Shown: piece after piece, positions 1-8,966 of the stretch
Position numbering within the stretch: position 1 is the first letter of the stretch
How the letters are laid out: each line of letters opens with the position of its first letter
Translations under genes and position numbers: made by a program
NCBI RefSeq assembly: GCF_002019665.1
Contig: NZ_KV917375.1
Coordinates: 814,001-878,000 of the forward strand
Reading direction: 5' to 3'
DNA length: 64,000 nt
Origin: Sutcliffiella halmapala
GTDB lineage: Bacteria; Bacillota; Bacilli; Bacillales; Bacillaceae_I
Notes under the pieces: generated by a model
Seen by the model: only the letters and a program-made list of their open reading frames with translations
What the model was told of the DNA's origin: nothing
The model's database searches: none

Positions 1-363
1 TGGCAAGGAATTGATCCAGTAGCAGCGATCAAAATTCTAGGATCAAAAGGTGCGATTCACCATTTCCATGCAAAGGATACATACATTGACCAAGACAATG
101 TTAATATGTATGGTCTGACAGATATGCAACCATATGGAGAAATTCAAAAGCGAGCATGGAGTTTCCGTTCCGTTGGGTGTGGACACAGTGTGCAGGAATG
201 GTCTGATATGATGAGTGCTCTTCGTACATACGGCTATGATTACGTGGTGAGTATTGAACATGAAGATCCAATCATGTCGATTGAAGAAGGGTTTGCACGT
301 GCGGTAACTAACTTACAATCCGTACTAATTAAAGAACAGCCATCTGAGATGTGGTGGGTGTAA
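1..363 (+). CDS. Sugar-phosphate isomerase/epimerase-like protein, C-terminal part
   Basis: The frame is open from base 1, so the 5' end lies outside the window; 120 codons remain. The product matches the C-terminal part of xylose-isomerase-like TIM barrels (AP endonuclease 2 superfamily). Visible hallmarks are the metal-site strand HFHAKDT and the late strand VVSIEHEDP, whose Asp/Glu/His residues bind a divalent metal in this family. The same two motifs recur in the 292-residue protein at 10369-11247, so the two are paralogues. It is followed by a hairpin and then by a Gfo/Idh oxidoreductase and another isomerase-like gene on the same strand, suggesting one sugar or polyol pathway. The substrate cannot be read from the sequence. 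Confidence 0.85.
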   Translation, partial: WQGIDPVAAIKILGSKGAIHHFHAKDTYIDQDNVNMYGLTDMQPYGEIQKRAWSFRSVGCGHSVQEWSDMMSALRTYGYDYVVSIEHEDPIMSIEEGFARAVTNLQSVLIKEQPSEMWWV

Positions 364-373
364 GAGTATAAGT

Positions 374-421
374 GTTAACTGAAAGGAGTTAGTAAAATAC
401 TGCTCCTTTTGGTTAACATTT
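374..421 (+). terminator. Hairpin terminator after the isomerase-like gene
   Basis: A 15-bp stem (two G-T wobbles) pairs GTTAACTGAAAGGAG with CTCCTTTTGGTTAAC and is followed by a short T-rich stretch. The weak U-tract makes partial read-through into the next gene plausible. Confidence 0.55.
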
Positions 422-511
422 TATTGAATATAAGGTAAAATAAATACTAAGTTTCAATTGATTAAAATACTTAATTAATTAAAGAGTGATGACTAGGGGG
501 AGGAAGAAGAA

Positions 512-1573
512 ATGGCAGAATTAAAGCTTGGCATTATTGGAGCAGGAAATATTTTTAGATATGTACATGCACCGGCATGGGTTGAAAATAAAGATGTAGA
601 AATTGTTGCGGTTTGTGATGTTGACCGTGAAAAAGCAGAGGCTGTTGCAAAGGAATTTAATATTCCACATGTGTATACAGACTATAAAGATGTACTAGCT
701 CATGAGGAAATTAACATTGTGGATATTTGTACACCTAATCTTTATCATTCAGAGTATTCCGTTGCTGCATTAGAGGCTGGAAAGCATGTTTTATGTGAAA
801 AACCAGATGCAGTTAGTCCAGAAGAAGCACAAAGAATGGCTGACACAGCGGAGCGCACCGGCAAGACGTTAATGGTGATGCGAAATAATCGTTTCAGCGC
901 ACCAGCACAATACATGAAGAAAGTTGTTGCAAACGGGCATATGGGTGAAGTATACACTGGTCGTTGTGGCTGGATTCGTAGAAGAGGTATTCCAGGTAAA
1001 GGTGGCTGGTTCACGACAAAAGAATTATCTGGTGGTGGCCCACTAATTGATCTTGGTGTTCACTTTATTGATCTAGCAATCTGGATTATGGGTAACCCTA
1101 AACCTGTCTCAGTAGTTGGTTCTACCTACACGAAATTTGCAGATACCGACCTTGCAGATTCTGTTCACAGTCAATTTGGTACAAAGCAAGCAGGCGGAAC
1201 CTTTGATGTGGAGGATTTAGCAACAGGCTTTATCCGCTTTGATAATGGAGCAAGCCTTCAAATTGAATTTAGCTGGGCTTCTAATATTGAAGAAGAAGTG
1301 AACTTCTATGAGTTACGCGGAACAAAAGCGGGAGCAAGCTTTAAAAATGGCAAGCTAAAAATCTTTACAGAGGTAGAAGAAAAGCTTTGGAATGTAGACC
1401 CTGAAATTCGTAATCACGAGACAGGTGATCATGCAAACAATATCAATCACTTTGTTGATGTTGTTCAAGGTAGAGCCGAGGCAATTTTCACACCAGATCA
1501 AGGCGTTGATATGATCAAAATTCTAGATGCTATCTATAAGTCTGCTGAAACAGGACATGAAGTAAGATTATAA
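512..1573 (+). CDS. Gfo/Idh/MocA family NAD(P)-dependent oxidoreductase
   Basis: The 353-residue product has an N-terminal Rossmann fold with the dinucleotide motif GIIGAGNIF (about residues 8-16), the family signature CEKPDAVSP (about 95), and a C-terminal substrate domain with GGGPLIDLGVHFIDLAIW (about 175-192), which carries the Asp and His expected at the active site. Length is typical. ATG 512 follows a GGGGGAGG ribosome site. The next gene starts 20 bp after its stop, so the two are probably co-translated. The family oxidises or reduces sugars and polyols in the cytoplasm; between two isomerase-like genes, oxidation of a sugar or glycoside ring hydroxyl is plausible, but the substrate is unknown. 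Confidence 0.88.
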   Translation: MAELKLGIIGAGNIFRYVHAPAWVENKDVEIVAVCDVDREKAEAVAKEFNIPHVYTDYKDVLAHEEINIVDICTPNLYHSEYSVAALEAGKHVLCEKPDAVSPEEAQRMADTAERTGKTLMVMRNNRFSAPAQYMKKVVANGHMGEVYTGRCGWIRRRGIPGKGGWFTTKELSGGGPLIDLGVHFIDLAIWIMGNPKPVSVVGSTYTKFADTDLADSVHSQFGTKQAGGTFDVEDLATGFIRFDNGASLQIEFSWASNIEEEVNFYELRGTKAGASFKNGKLKIFTEVEEKLWNVDPEIRNHETGDHANNINHFVDVVQGRAEAIFTPDQGVDMIKILDAIYKSAETGHEVRL

Positions 1574-1592
1574 AATGGGAGGTTCGCTTTCA

Positions 1593-2351
1593 ATGAAGCA
1601 TAAAATTGCAGCACAACTATATACGGTTCGTGATTTATTAGAGAAAGACTTTCCAGGTGTACTGAAAGAGTTAAAGGAAATGGGCTATGCAGGAGTGCAA
1701 ATTTCTGGTCTGTTTGGCAATGACCCAAAAGAAATTGCTGCCGTTATGACGGAGTTAGGACTTGGAACAGCAGGAATGCATATCGATCTTGATAGCTTCC
1801 GTAACGAGCTTCCTAGAGTTCTAGAAGAAGCAGAAATCTTTCAAACGAAAGACTTAATTTTACCTTATTTAGTAGAAGAAGATCGAAATGCAGAGAGCTA
1901 TATTGCCTTAAAAGCAGAGCTTAATGAGATTGCTAGCAAGCTTCAAGAAGATGGCTACCGAATTAGCTATCATAATCATGACTTTGAATTTGAAACAGAG
2001 ATTGATGGACAAAATGCTTTAGATTATTTACTGGAACCAACAGAGGATAACTTACTATTAGCCGAATTAGACGTGTACTGGGTAAAAAAGGGTGACAAAG
2101 AGATTATTAGCTTCTTAGAGCCATACGCGAATAGAATGCCGATTATTCATTTAAAGGACATGGCTAACAACGAGGAAAAATCCTTTGCAGAGGTTGGAAC
2201 TGGCTCGATTGATTTTTCACCTATTTTGCGATGGGGTGAACAAAACGGAATTGAATGGTATGCAGTGGAACAGGATGTGTGCCCAGGAAACCCGCTAGAT
2301 AGCTTGAGAGTGAGTATTACGAATCTGCATAAAATAATTGATAATATGTAA
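1593..2351 (+). CDS. Sugar phosphate isomerase/epimerase (AP endonuclease 2 family)
   Basis: A 252-residue TIM-barrel protein of the xylose-isomerase-like superfamily. It begins IAAQLYTVRD, typical of the family, and has the metal-binding motifs YHNHDFEF (about 128-135) and IIHLKDM (about 182-188) and a late EQD acid motif. An ATG at 1575 is also in frame, but it lies inside the GGGAGG ribosome site (1577-1582); the ATG at 1593 has ideal 10-nt spacing and gives the usual N terminus. It is shorter than the other isomerase-like proteins here and seems a different subfamily. It follows the Gfo/Idh gene closely and ends at a strong terminator. Confidence 0.87.
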   Translation: MKHKIAAQLYTVRDLLEKDFPGVLKELKEMGYAGVQISGLFGNDPKEIAAVMTELGLGTAGMHIDLDSFRNELPRVLEEAEIFQTKDLILPYLVEEDRNAESYIALKAELNEIASKLQEDGYRISYHNHDFEFETEIDGQNALDYLLEPTEDNLLLAELDVYWVKKGDKEIISFLEPYANRMPIIHLKDMANNEEKSFAEVGTGSIDFSPILRWGEQNGIEWYAVEQDVCPGNPLDSLRVSITNLHKIIDNM

Positions 2352-2370
2352 TAAAGTAAGATGAGGTAAT

Positions 2371-2408
2371 GCCCTCTAAAAGTTTGTTGGACTTTTGGAG
2401 GGCTTTTT
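2371..2408 (+). terminator. Rho-independent terminator
   Basis: A stem of GCCCTC and AAAAGT with their complements around a TTGTTGG loop, followed by five T. It ends the isomerase/oxidoreductase operon. Confidence 0.85.
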
Positions 2409-2454
2409 CAACTGAAAAATCTTCATTTCCCAATAGTTGATGACCATTTTTATC

Positions 2455-2490
2455 AAAAAAAGGACCAAACCGCTTTTTATAGCGGCTGGC
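2455..2490 (-). terminator. Rho-independent terminator of the GH35 gene
   Basis: On the minus strand the CCGCT/AGCGG stem with flanking CCA/TGG pairs is followed by a run of seven T. It lies just past the stop of the beta-galactosidase gene and faces the previous terminator. Confidence 0.8.
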
Positions 2491-2506
2491 CTCAAAACTA
2501 CAACTA

Positions 2507-4918
2507 TTAAGCAAATCGTACAACTAGCTTGTCATCAACCTTCGCATGCTTTTTAGAGGTGACAATGGTTTTAACCCCATGCTTTTCCAATACGTAATCG
2601 TCACTTTCTAGTACATTACGCTCCGTTTCCAGAGAAATAGTATCCGCGTTTTGCGTTAATCTAAACTCAAACGCATCTTTTGCTACTTGCATTATTTCAG
2701 CTGTTGAATAAACGATCTTAACCTCATGGTATGTCACATTAACAGGTAACATCACGCCATCCTTACTTTGTAATGTAAGGCGACGGCCTTCCAATAGAGC
2801 TGCTCCGTTATGAGAGAGGTGAATGTCTTTATCAAAACCATCTAAGTTCAATAAATGAATAAAGCGCTCATCACCAGCGGAAACCGATGTAGAGAAAATA
2901 CCATGGTATTCACAATCATGAGTTAGGCCAGGTTTAGCTCCTAGATTTTCGAGTGCTTTTTGGAACAACTCAAGATCGCAGCGATAGGCAGTTGCCAAGA
3001 CGATCGCTCTTCCTTTGCCAACCTTCACATCAAATCCACATACATCTTCCGTTTCTGTCACACGCATGATTGCATCTACATTTTCCCCAATCTCAAAGCT
3101 TTGCGTGAAGTAAGTGCGGATTTCTGGACGTGGTGCTGCCCAACCATCAGCAGTTAAAGACATGTGGTGACCGTGTTTATTAAATTTAACCTCACCAGGT
3201 GTTACATTTAGTGCATCTGCAAGTGCTTGGAATGGCTTGCCTTCCATATCAAAAGTAGGAACTTCTCCGTAAAGTAAGATGCCTCCACCATTTTGCAAAT
3301 AGGTTACTAATTTCTTCTGAACGCCCCTGTCCATGTATCTAGCAGAAGGTATGATAATAGAAGGAGTCGTTTTCGGATCCAGTTCTTTATTTTGAATATC
3401 GACAGACCCAAAACGATAGCTTGCTAGAAGAATGGCTCTTGCCATGATCTCCCAAGCACCAGCGCCACGATGCATCGTAATATTATCGATAATCTCCTTC
3501 ATTTTCGTGCTAGAAGGGTAGCGGTATTCAGTCATATAGTAATCTGGAATGAAAGCAAATGATACAGCATCGCGTTCTTCATCCATTGAAGCAAGCTTGT
3601 CCGACACAGCCATCATCGTTTTAATGGAGCGAGCCATTCTAGGGAATGTGTAGTTTAATTTCCCTTCAGGATTTACTGGAGCAGCAAATCCATGGCGTTC
3701 TCCAGTCGAAGCAATTCGACCATTTCCGTCTCCGCGAGCTTCATCGATATGATAGTTATAGCCGCCTGTAAACAAGTAATAATTGATAAGGCGATTACCT
3801 TGTGCTACACACATACGGGTTTTGAAATCCGCTGCTGAAACATCATATCGTCCACCATATGTTTCGCCAAAATTGCCATCTCCACAGTTAAATTCAACGG
3901 AAGTTAAAGGTTGATCAGGATTATGCACGGCATCCATAAATCCGTTAATCAAATATAAGTCTTGGAAGGTAGCGACATCTAAATCACCAAAATAAATATC
4001 GGAACCTGAAAGATATCCTTCATCTTGCGTATAGGATTCATAAAGTTGACTAATTCCAATAGGGTAAGTTAAGCCGCGTCCCCCACCTGTACCGTGGATA
4101 TTAACAATGAATGGGATGTCCTTTACTCCATATTCTTCTGCATAATCACGTAACACTGCAACATAACGAGCAAAGCGATTTCTCATGTAATGGCCAAGAT
4201 CTCGTAATAACTCTGCTGCATATTCCTCAGATGGAGAACGGAAGCTAGCGACACGAACCTCTGGGTCAGTTAAATCAAATGGATAGCGAGTAGCCAATGT
4301 ACTAGAATCATATTTTTCAACAAGCCAGCCTGCAAAATCCTCGATAACATTTTCAGTTAAATCAGGGCAATTACTTACCCATGAAAGCATCCCAATCTCA
4401 TTATCTAGCTGAACGCCAATGATATTCCCTTTATTAGTATGCAAGCGTGGTGCAACAACGCCCATAATTGCTTGATACCATTTTTTCGTTTCTGCTAAAA
4501 ATCCTGGTGCTAAGTAATCGATCGTTGGTGTTGTCGCATCGTTGCCATCCCAGCCAACTGGAATAATTTCAGGATGCTTTTCGTACACCCAATAGGGAAT
4601 ACCTTCGTTTTTCATCTCTGCCATTATGAATGGACCAGGTCGTACGAAGAAGTAAAGACCATTTTCCTCACACAAATCAATAAAACCGCCTAGATCTAAC
4701 TCCGGACGAGTATGTCCATCTAAATCAATTTGCCCCTCTATAGGCTCATGGCATAACCACGGAACATAAGTAGCAACTGCATTACAGCCAGCATCTTTTA
4801 GTTTATCAATACGATCTTGCCAATCTTTGCGTTCTAAGCGGTAATAATGGATTTCTCCACACATAATTAACATAGGTTTGCCATCAATCACAATTTGTTT
4901 ATTTTTAATCTCAATCAT
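2507..4918 (-). CDS. Beta-galactosidase-type glycoside hydrolase, GH35-like
   Basis: An 803-residue cytoplasmic protein with no signal peptide. The N-terminal TIM barrel carries GH35 hallmarks: CGEIHYYRL (20-28), TYVPWLCHEP (50-59) and FVRPGPFIMAE (91-101). The proposed acid/base is Glu174 in GVQLDNEIG and the nucleophile Glu342 in TSVEFNCGDG. The second half looks beta-rich and Rossmann-like, as in long GH35/GH42-related enzymes. The family removes terminal beta-galactose or related sugars. The minus-strand start ATG follows AAGGGGATGG. It is convergent with the preceding operon and flanked by sugar-modifying genes, so it probably trims an imported oligosaccharide or glycoside. The true substrate may not be galactose. 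Confidence 0.85.
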   Translation of the reverse strand: MIEIKNKQIVIDGKPMLIMCGEIHYYRLERKDWQDRIDKLKDAGCNAVATYVPWLCHEPIEGQIDLDGHTRPELDLGGFIDLCEENGLYFFVRPGPFIMAEMKNEGIPYWVYEKHPEIIPVGWDGNDATTPTIDYLAPGFLAETKKWYQAIMGVVAPRLHTNKGNIIGVQLDNEIGMLSWVSNCPDLTENVIEDFAGWLVEKYDSSTLATRYPFDLTDPEVRVASFRSPSEEYAAELLRDLGHYMRNRFARYVAVLRDYAEEYGVKDIPFIVNIHGTGGGRGLTYPIGISQLYESYTQDEGYLSGSDIYFGDLDVATFQDLYLINGFMDAVHNPDQPLTSVEFNCGDGNFGETYGGRYDVSAADFKTRMCVAQGNRLINYYLFTGGYNYHIDEARGDGNGRIASTGERHGFAAPVNPEGKLNYTFPRMARSIKTMMAVSDKLASMDEERDAVSFAFIPDYYMTEYRYPSSTKMKEIIDNITMHRGAGAWEIMARAILLASYRFGSVDIQNKELDPKTTPSIIIPSARYMDRGVQKKLVTYLQNGGGILLYGEVPTFDMEGKPFQALADALNVTPGEVKFNKHGHHMSLTADGWAAPRPEIRTYFTQSFEIGENVDAIMRVTETEDVCGFDVKVGKGRAIVLATAYRCDLELFQKALENLGAKPGLTHDCEYHGIFSTSVSAGDERFIHLLNLDGFDKDIHLSHNGAALLEGRRLTLQSKDGVMLPVNVTYHEVKIVYSTAEIMQVAKDAFEFRLTQNADTISLETERNVLESDDYVLEKHGVKTIVTSKKHAKVDDKLVVRFA

Positions 4919-5054
4919 AATTTCGCCATCCCCTTACTATTTTTTTGCTTTATTTATAGAAAATCTCAAAATTAACATGGTGTTTAACAGGTACCTACTT
5001 ATTTTCAGAGAAGCCACCCATGAAAAAAATTGCCGTATGCGGGATGAAAAAGAG

Positions 5055-5230
5055 ACCTAAATTGGTTAAACGTTATGTTTAACCCGTCTCCCCTGTAGAT
5101 TGTAGTGCAAGGCGTGAGACTCCTGCGGGAATGCGAGTCGAAGGGAGACCCCACAGGCGCATAGTGCGCCGAGGAGGCTCCCAAGACCGCCCGCGGAAAG
5201 TGAACGCCTGGCACGGAAATCTACAGGGCC
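5055..5230 (+). repeat. Dispersed GC-rich palindromic repeat, copy A
   Basis: Intergenic element with the core ACTCCTGCGGGA ... GGGAGACCCC ... CGAGGAGGCTCC ... CGCGGAAAG, bounded by GTAGATT and AAATCTAC inverted ends. Just upstream is a perfect palindrome, GGTTAAAC and GTTTAACC around GTTAT. It is strikingly GC-rich against an AT-rich background. Copies with the same order of blocks lie at 11302, 24922, 37336, 59010 (inverted) and, shortened, at 43838, 60746 and 63268. No coding sequence is credible inside it. Confidence 0.88.
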
Positions 5231-5262
5231 TTAGCCCTTTTAAAAGTAAAACATCACTTATA

Positions 5263-5276
5263 AAATAGCGCTTTCA
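5263..5276 (-). promoter_or_regulatory. cre-like CcpA site
   Basis: On the minus strand TGAAAGCGCTATTT matches 12 of 14 positions of the catabolite-responsive element TGWAANCGNTNWCA. It lies about 190 bp upstream of the radical SAM gene. A role in glucose repression is inferred. Confidence 0.45.
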
Positions 5277-5285
5277 AAAATGGCG

Positions 5286-5299
5286 TTGAAACGTTTCGT
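5286..5299. promoter_or_regulatory. LacI/GalR-family operator-like palindrome (first)
   Basis: TTGAAACGTTTCGT contains the perfect 10-bp palindrome GAAACGTTTC with a central CG, the hallmark of LacI/GalR-family operators. A related box lies 108 bp downstream. No LacI-family gene is in the window. Confidence 0.45.
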
Positions 5300-5393
5300 T
5301 ATTTAATGATATAGTAAATAACAATTAACTCCCTAATAAATAAAGTATTCAGATAGATAATTACAGAGTAATAGTATCATAATTGAATTATTG

Positions 5394-5407
5394 TTGAAAC
5401 GTTTTTA
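5394..5407. promoter_or_regulatory. LacI/GalR-family operator-like box (second)
   Basis: TTGAAACGTTTTTA repeats the left half of the 5286 box exactly. It sits about 55 bp before the radical SAM start, where it could block transcription. Confidence 0.4.
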
Positions 5408-5462
5408 TTGGAATTTATCATATAGAGAATGAAAAATATTATTAATAAAAGGAGGTCAAGTG

Positions 5463-6731
5463 ATGGCTGGAGTATGTTTAACTTCTGATTATGGAAATAT
5501 TGGCGTGATGTGGAAAACAGTATCAGAAGCTTGTAATCTAGCATGTGATTATTGCTATTACAGTAGATGCGGTGGAATGCCAGGAAAAATAGAGCGGATT
5601 GAGGATGAGGTACTCGAAAAATTTATTAAGGAATATATGGCCATTTCAAATGGTGTAGCTAAATTTGCATGGCAGGGCGGCGAACCTTTACTTGCTGGTT
5701 TAGACTTTTTCAAAAGAGTCGTGGAACTCCAAGCTAAATACGCACCACCAAATACGATGATAAGTAATTCTTTACAAACGAATGCAACGCTTGTGAATGA
5801 GGAGTGGGCACAATTTTTTAAAGAATATAATTTTCTTATAGGAGTAAGTCTCGATGGGTCGAAAGAAATAAATGATGGCAGACGTGTAACAGGCTCAGGT
5901 GCTGGGAGCTTTGATCGAGTCATGCGAGGAATTAATCATCTAAGAAAAGCTGAAGTGGATTTTAATATTCTTACAGTGATACACGAGAGTAATGTGAACA
6001 AAGCAAAAGAGCTTATGGCGTTTTATGAGCAAGAGAATTTTAAATTTGTTCAGTTTATTCCATGTATGGATTTTCGTGCGCAGGAAACAGATAAATCAGG
6101 GGTGTACTTAATTAGTCCTGAAGAATATGGGGAATTCCTTTGTCAGGCGTTTGATGCATGGTATAACGATGGGAACCCTACCACATCTGTTCGTTTTTTT
6201 GATAATATGTTAAATGTTTATGTTCATCGTGAAGCGGAGTTATGTATTCATTGCAAATCCTGTCCGAAAACATTAATCCTTGAGCAAAACGGGGATGCCT
6301 ATCCTTGCGATTTTTTTATCGATGATCGCTATAAGTTAGGAAATGTTGGAACAAACAGTTTAGAGGAAATTTTAAATAGTCCTGTTTATACTGAATTTCT
6401 TAGCCTCAAACCAAATTTACCGGACAAATGTCAAAGCTGCCGCTATATCGATTTATGTCATGGAGGCTGTCCACGTAATCGAACATGGAGTCAAGGGGAA
6501 GATGAAACACTAGTGGATGTGGACTATTTCTGTGATAGTTACATGCAAATTTATGAGTACGCACATAAGAAAATGGAGATTGTAGCGCAAAATGTGAAAG
6601 CACGCTGGTTGCAAGAATATATAGGTGCCGGCTTAAAGATGCCCAACAGAAATGGTACCTGTATATGTGGCAGTACCAAGAAATTCAAGAAATGCTGTGA
6701 ACCATTACTAGCAGTGACAGATTCAAAATAA
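5463..6731 (+). CDS. Anaerobic sulfatase maturase-type radical SAM/SPASM protein with SEC-C tail
   Basis: A 422-residue protein. The radical SAM motif is CNLACDYCYY (Cys24, Cys28, Cys31), followed by WQGGEPLLAG. The SPASM region is Cys-rich (CIHCKSCP, DAYPCDFF, CQSC, CHGGCPR) and closely resembles anaerobic sulfatase-maturing enzymes, which oxidise an active-site Cys or Ser to formylglycine. The tail CICGSTKKFKKCC is a SEC-C zinc-binding motif. ATG 5463 sits 7 nt after AGGAGG; a GTG at 5460 is only 4 nt away and less likely. No sulfatase gene is visible in the window, so the partner must lie elsewhere or the protein has another target. Operator-like boxes precede it. Confidence 0.85.
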   Translation: MAGVCLTSDYGNIGVMWKTVSEACNLACDYCYYSRCGGMPGKIERIEDEVLEKFIKEYMAISNGVAKFAWQGGEPLLAGLDFFKRVVELQAKYAPPNTMISNSLQTNATLVNEEWAQFFKEYNFLIGVSLDGSKEINDGRRVTGSGAGSFDRVMRGINHLRKAEVDFNILTVIHESNVNKAKELMAFYEQENFKFVQFIPCMDFRAQETDKSGVYLISPEEYGEFLCQAFDAWYNDGNPTTSVRFFDNMLNVYVHREAELCIHCKSCPKTLILEQNGDAYPCDFFIDDRYKLGNVGTNSLEEILNSPVYTEFLSLKPNLPDKCQSCRYIDLCHGGCPRNRTWSQGEDETLVDVDYFCDSYMQIYEYAHKKMEIVAQNVKARWLQEYIGAGLKMPNRNGTCICGSTKKFKKCCEPLLAVTDSK

Positions 6732-6763
6732 AAGCATCGGGTATGTTCTCCCGGTGCTTTTTT
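6731..6763 (+). terminator. Rho-independent terminator
   Basis: The stem AAAGCATCGGG/CCCGGTGCTTT around TATGTTCT ends in a T-run, immediately after the radical SAM stop codon. Confidence 0.88.
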
Positions 6764-6869
6764 GTGTAAAAAAGTTGAAAATAGATAATAAAAAATGATA
6801 CTATTGTTTTATAAATAAATTTAATGAATTAATCAATTATAATCAAGAGAGATTAGAGGTGAAAATTAG

Positions 6870-7940
6870 ATGAGTTTACGAATAGGAATCGTAGGAACTG
6901 GGCGAACAATTGGTGTGGCGACAGATCATCTTAAAGGTATTCAAGCAGTCCCACAATGGGAGTTAACAGCTATTTATGATATTGTTCAGGAGCATGCAGA
7001 ACGTTGGGTCGAAAAAAATAATCTCTCGAAGGATATTATCTGTCTAAGTTTAACTGACCTTTTTGATAAGGTAGATGCCGTATCGATTTGTACCGACAAT
7101 TTATCCCATGGAATGATTGCAAGAGAAGCTTTTAAGCGAAAATTGCCAGTACTCTGTGAGAAACCACTTTCGATTAATTATTACGAATCAAAACTATTAG
7201 CCGATGAAGCAGAAGCAGCAGGAATCGTGAATTATATGGGAATGCAGTATCGCTATCACCCCTATGCTCAAGTAATCAAGGAATTAATTCAAGCAGATGA
7301 GCTTGGAGAAGTCTTTTCATATCGTCATAAGCTCGGCGGGTCTAGAATCGGGAATCCAAATGTAGGGTTGGAATGGCGAATGAAAAAAGAAACGTCAGGA
7401 CCTGGAGCGGTAGCAGATTTTGGCATTCATCAAGTGGACCTCATTTCCTATTTTCTGCAAGAAATTTGTGGAGAAATCAAAAATGTTCAAGCAGAATTAG
7501 GGACTTTTATTCCGTATCGCCAAACAGAGCATGACATTGGAGCAGTAACCAATGATGATCTCGCTGTTATTATTTTGAGACTAGAGAACGGAGCGCTTTG
7601 TACGTTGAATAATTCTCGTTTACTACCATCAGAAGGAGATGGACTTGAGATTGTTGGTACAAAAGGTGCCGTTTCTATGAATTCTCACGGCGAGATCTTT
7701 TTTAGAAAAAGAGTAGAGGGTGGAGCTTGGGCCTCTGAATGTACGCAACTGAAAATTCAAGAAAGACATCGATTTTCTGGCTTAGCAAGAGGCAAGCAAT
7801 ATACCGAATTTTATGAAGCAATTGTACAAGGAGCACCTTACGAACTATCTTTCGAATATGGAGCAAAAGCAGCAAAGGTTATCGAAGCAGCAGTCTTATC
7901 CAGTGGAATAGGTAAAAGGGTGAGTATTTCAGAGATCTAG
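6870..7940 (+). CDS. Gfo/Idh/MocA family NAD(P)-dependent oxidoreductase
   Basis: A 356-residue paralogue of the 512-1573 protein. It shows the nucleotide motif GIVGTGRTIG (5-14), CEKPLSIN (about 92-99) and the catalytic-domain segment SGPGAVADFGIHQVDLISYF, whose Asp and His align with family active-site residues. ATG 6870 follows an AGAGGTG site. It is the first gene of a same-strand run with the beta-propeller protein (27 bp further), the ROK regulator and another isomerase-like gene, so it is probably part of a sugar-breakdown operon. The family is clear; the substrate is not. Confidence 0.87.
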   Translation: MSLRIGIVGTGRTIGVATDHLKGIQAVPQWELTAIYDIVQEHAERWVEKNNLSKDIICLSLTDLFDKVDAVSICTDNLSHGMIAREAFKRKLPVLCEKPLSINYYESKLLADEAEAAGIVNYMGMQYRYHPYAQVIKELIQADELGEVFSYRHKLGGSRIGNPNVGLEWRMKKETSGPGAVADFGIHQVDLISYFLQEICGEIKNVQAELGTFIPYRQTEHDIGAVTNDDLAVIILRLENGALCTLNNSRLLPSEGDGLEIVGTKGAVSMNSHGEIFFRKRVEGGAWASECTQLKIQERHRFSGLARGKQYTEFYEAIVQGAPYELSFEYGAKAAKVIEAAVLSSGIGKRVSISEI

Positions 7941-7967
7941 AAAAAACAAATTGCGAGGAGAATGAAA

Positions 7968-8954
7968 ATGGAGAAACCATTAGTAACTGACAACCATATA
8001 AAACTGGCACCACTGTTCCATCCAGAGGAAGGGAAGGTCGTCATTTCCCCACTTGGAAAAGAAACGGGCTATTGGGCAGGTGCTCCCACTGTTTTATTCG
8101 ATGAGAAGGATCAAACCTTTTATTTATACTATCGTTTGAGAAATCCTCGTGGCCATGGTGAAAATGAACGTGGTTTTGAGGTTAGAATTGCGAGCAGTAA
8201 GGACGGCGAAAACTTTATTGATGTGTGGAGCATGCATAAAAAGCAATTGAATTCTAGTTCGATTGAGCGTTCTGCGCTTGTGAAAGTAAACGATAATCTG
8301 TATCGCCTATATATTAGTTATGTAGATTCTGCAGATAATCGCTGGAGAATTGATGTGATAGAAGCCAATTCCCCTACTTCATTTGATGTTACTAAACGCC
8401 AAAAGGTATTAAAGGCATCTGACCAGGCTGGAGTAGAAGGTGTGAAGGATCCTTACGTGGTGAAGCATGGTGACTTGTATTATATGTATTTTGTTTATGC
8501 AAAAGGGATTAAGCAGGCAGAAGCAGAAGGAATGCATGAAACTGGTGATGTTCATAACACAGGTTTAGCTGTTGCACCAACTGGTCTAGCTATAAGTAAA
8601 GATGGTATCAAGTTTGAATGGACAGATACAGTATTACCAGTGAGTGAGTCTGGATGGGATCAGTATCAATCTCGCCTAACTTCCATTATACCTTTTGAAG
8701 GAGCGTACACGGTTTTATGGGATGGAAGTGTAGGCGTGGAGCAGAATTATGAAGAGAAGTTAGCATTGGCTATAACGTTTGACTTAAAGACCTTTGCCAA
8801 AATCAATATAGAAGGCCCAGTCTTGGAAACTGTTTTGAAGAAGGCAGTACGTTATGTTGATGCGATTATTCACGAGGGGCAAATATGGTATTATTATGAA
8901 TATACAAGAGAAGATGGAGCGCACGAGCTTCGTTTATGTAAAGTAGGATTATAA
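7968..8954 (+). CDS. Five-bladed beta-propeller glycosidase-like protein
   Basis: A 328-residue protein without a signal peptide. Repeated strand motifs (APTVLFDEKDQTFYLYYR, GVKDPYVVKHGDLYYMYF, WDQYQSRLTSIIPF) resemble the five-bladed propellers of the GH43, GH32 and GH130 clans, where blades carry Asp/Glu catalytic residues; candidates are the Asp of KDPYV and the Glu near IERSALVK. The exact family is not certain. ATG 7968 was chosen over ATG 7962 because GCGAGGAG ends 7 nt before it but only 1 nt before 7962. It probably cleaves or phosphorolyses a glycoside feeding the adjacent oxidoreductase. Confidence 0.7.
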   Translation: MEKPLVTDNHIKLAPLFHPEEGKVVISPLGKETGYWAGAPTVLFDEKDQTFYLYYRLRNPRGHGENERGFEVRIASSKDGENFIDVWSMHKKQLNSSSIERSALVKVNDNLYRLYISYVDSADNRWRIDVIEANSPTSFDVTKRQKVLKASDQAGVEGVKDPYVVKHGDLYYMYFVYAKGIKQAEAEGMHETGDVHNTGLAVAPTGLAISKDGIKFEWTDTVLPVSESGWDQYQSRLTSIIPFEGAYTVLWDGSVGVEQNYEEKLALAITFDLKTFAKINIEGPVLETVLKKAVRYVDAIIHEGQIWYYYEYTREDGAHELRLCKVGL

Positions 8955-8966
8955 AAGGCAATATAC

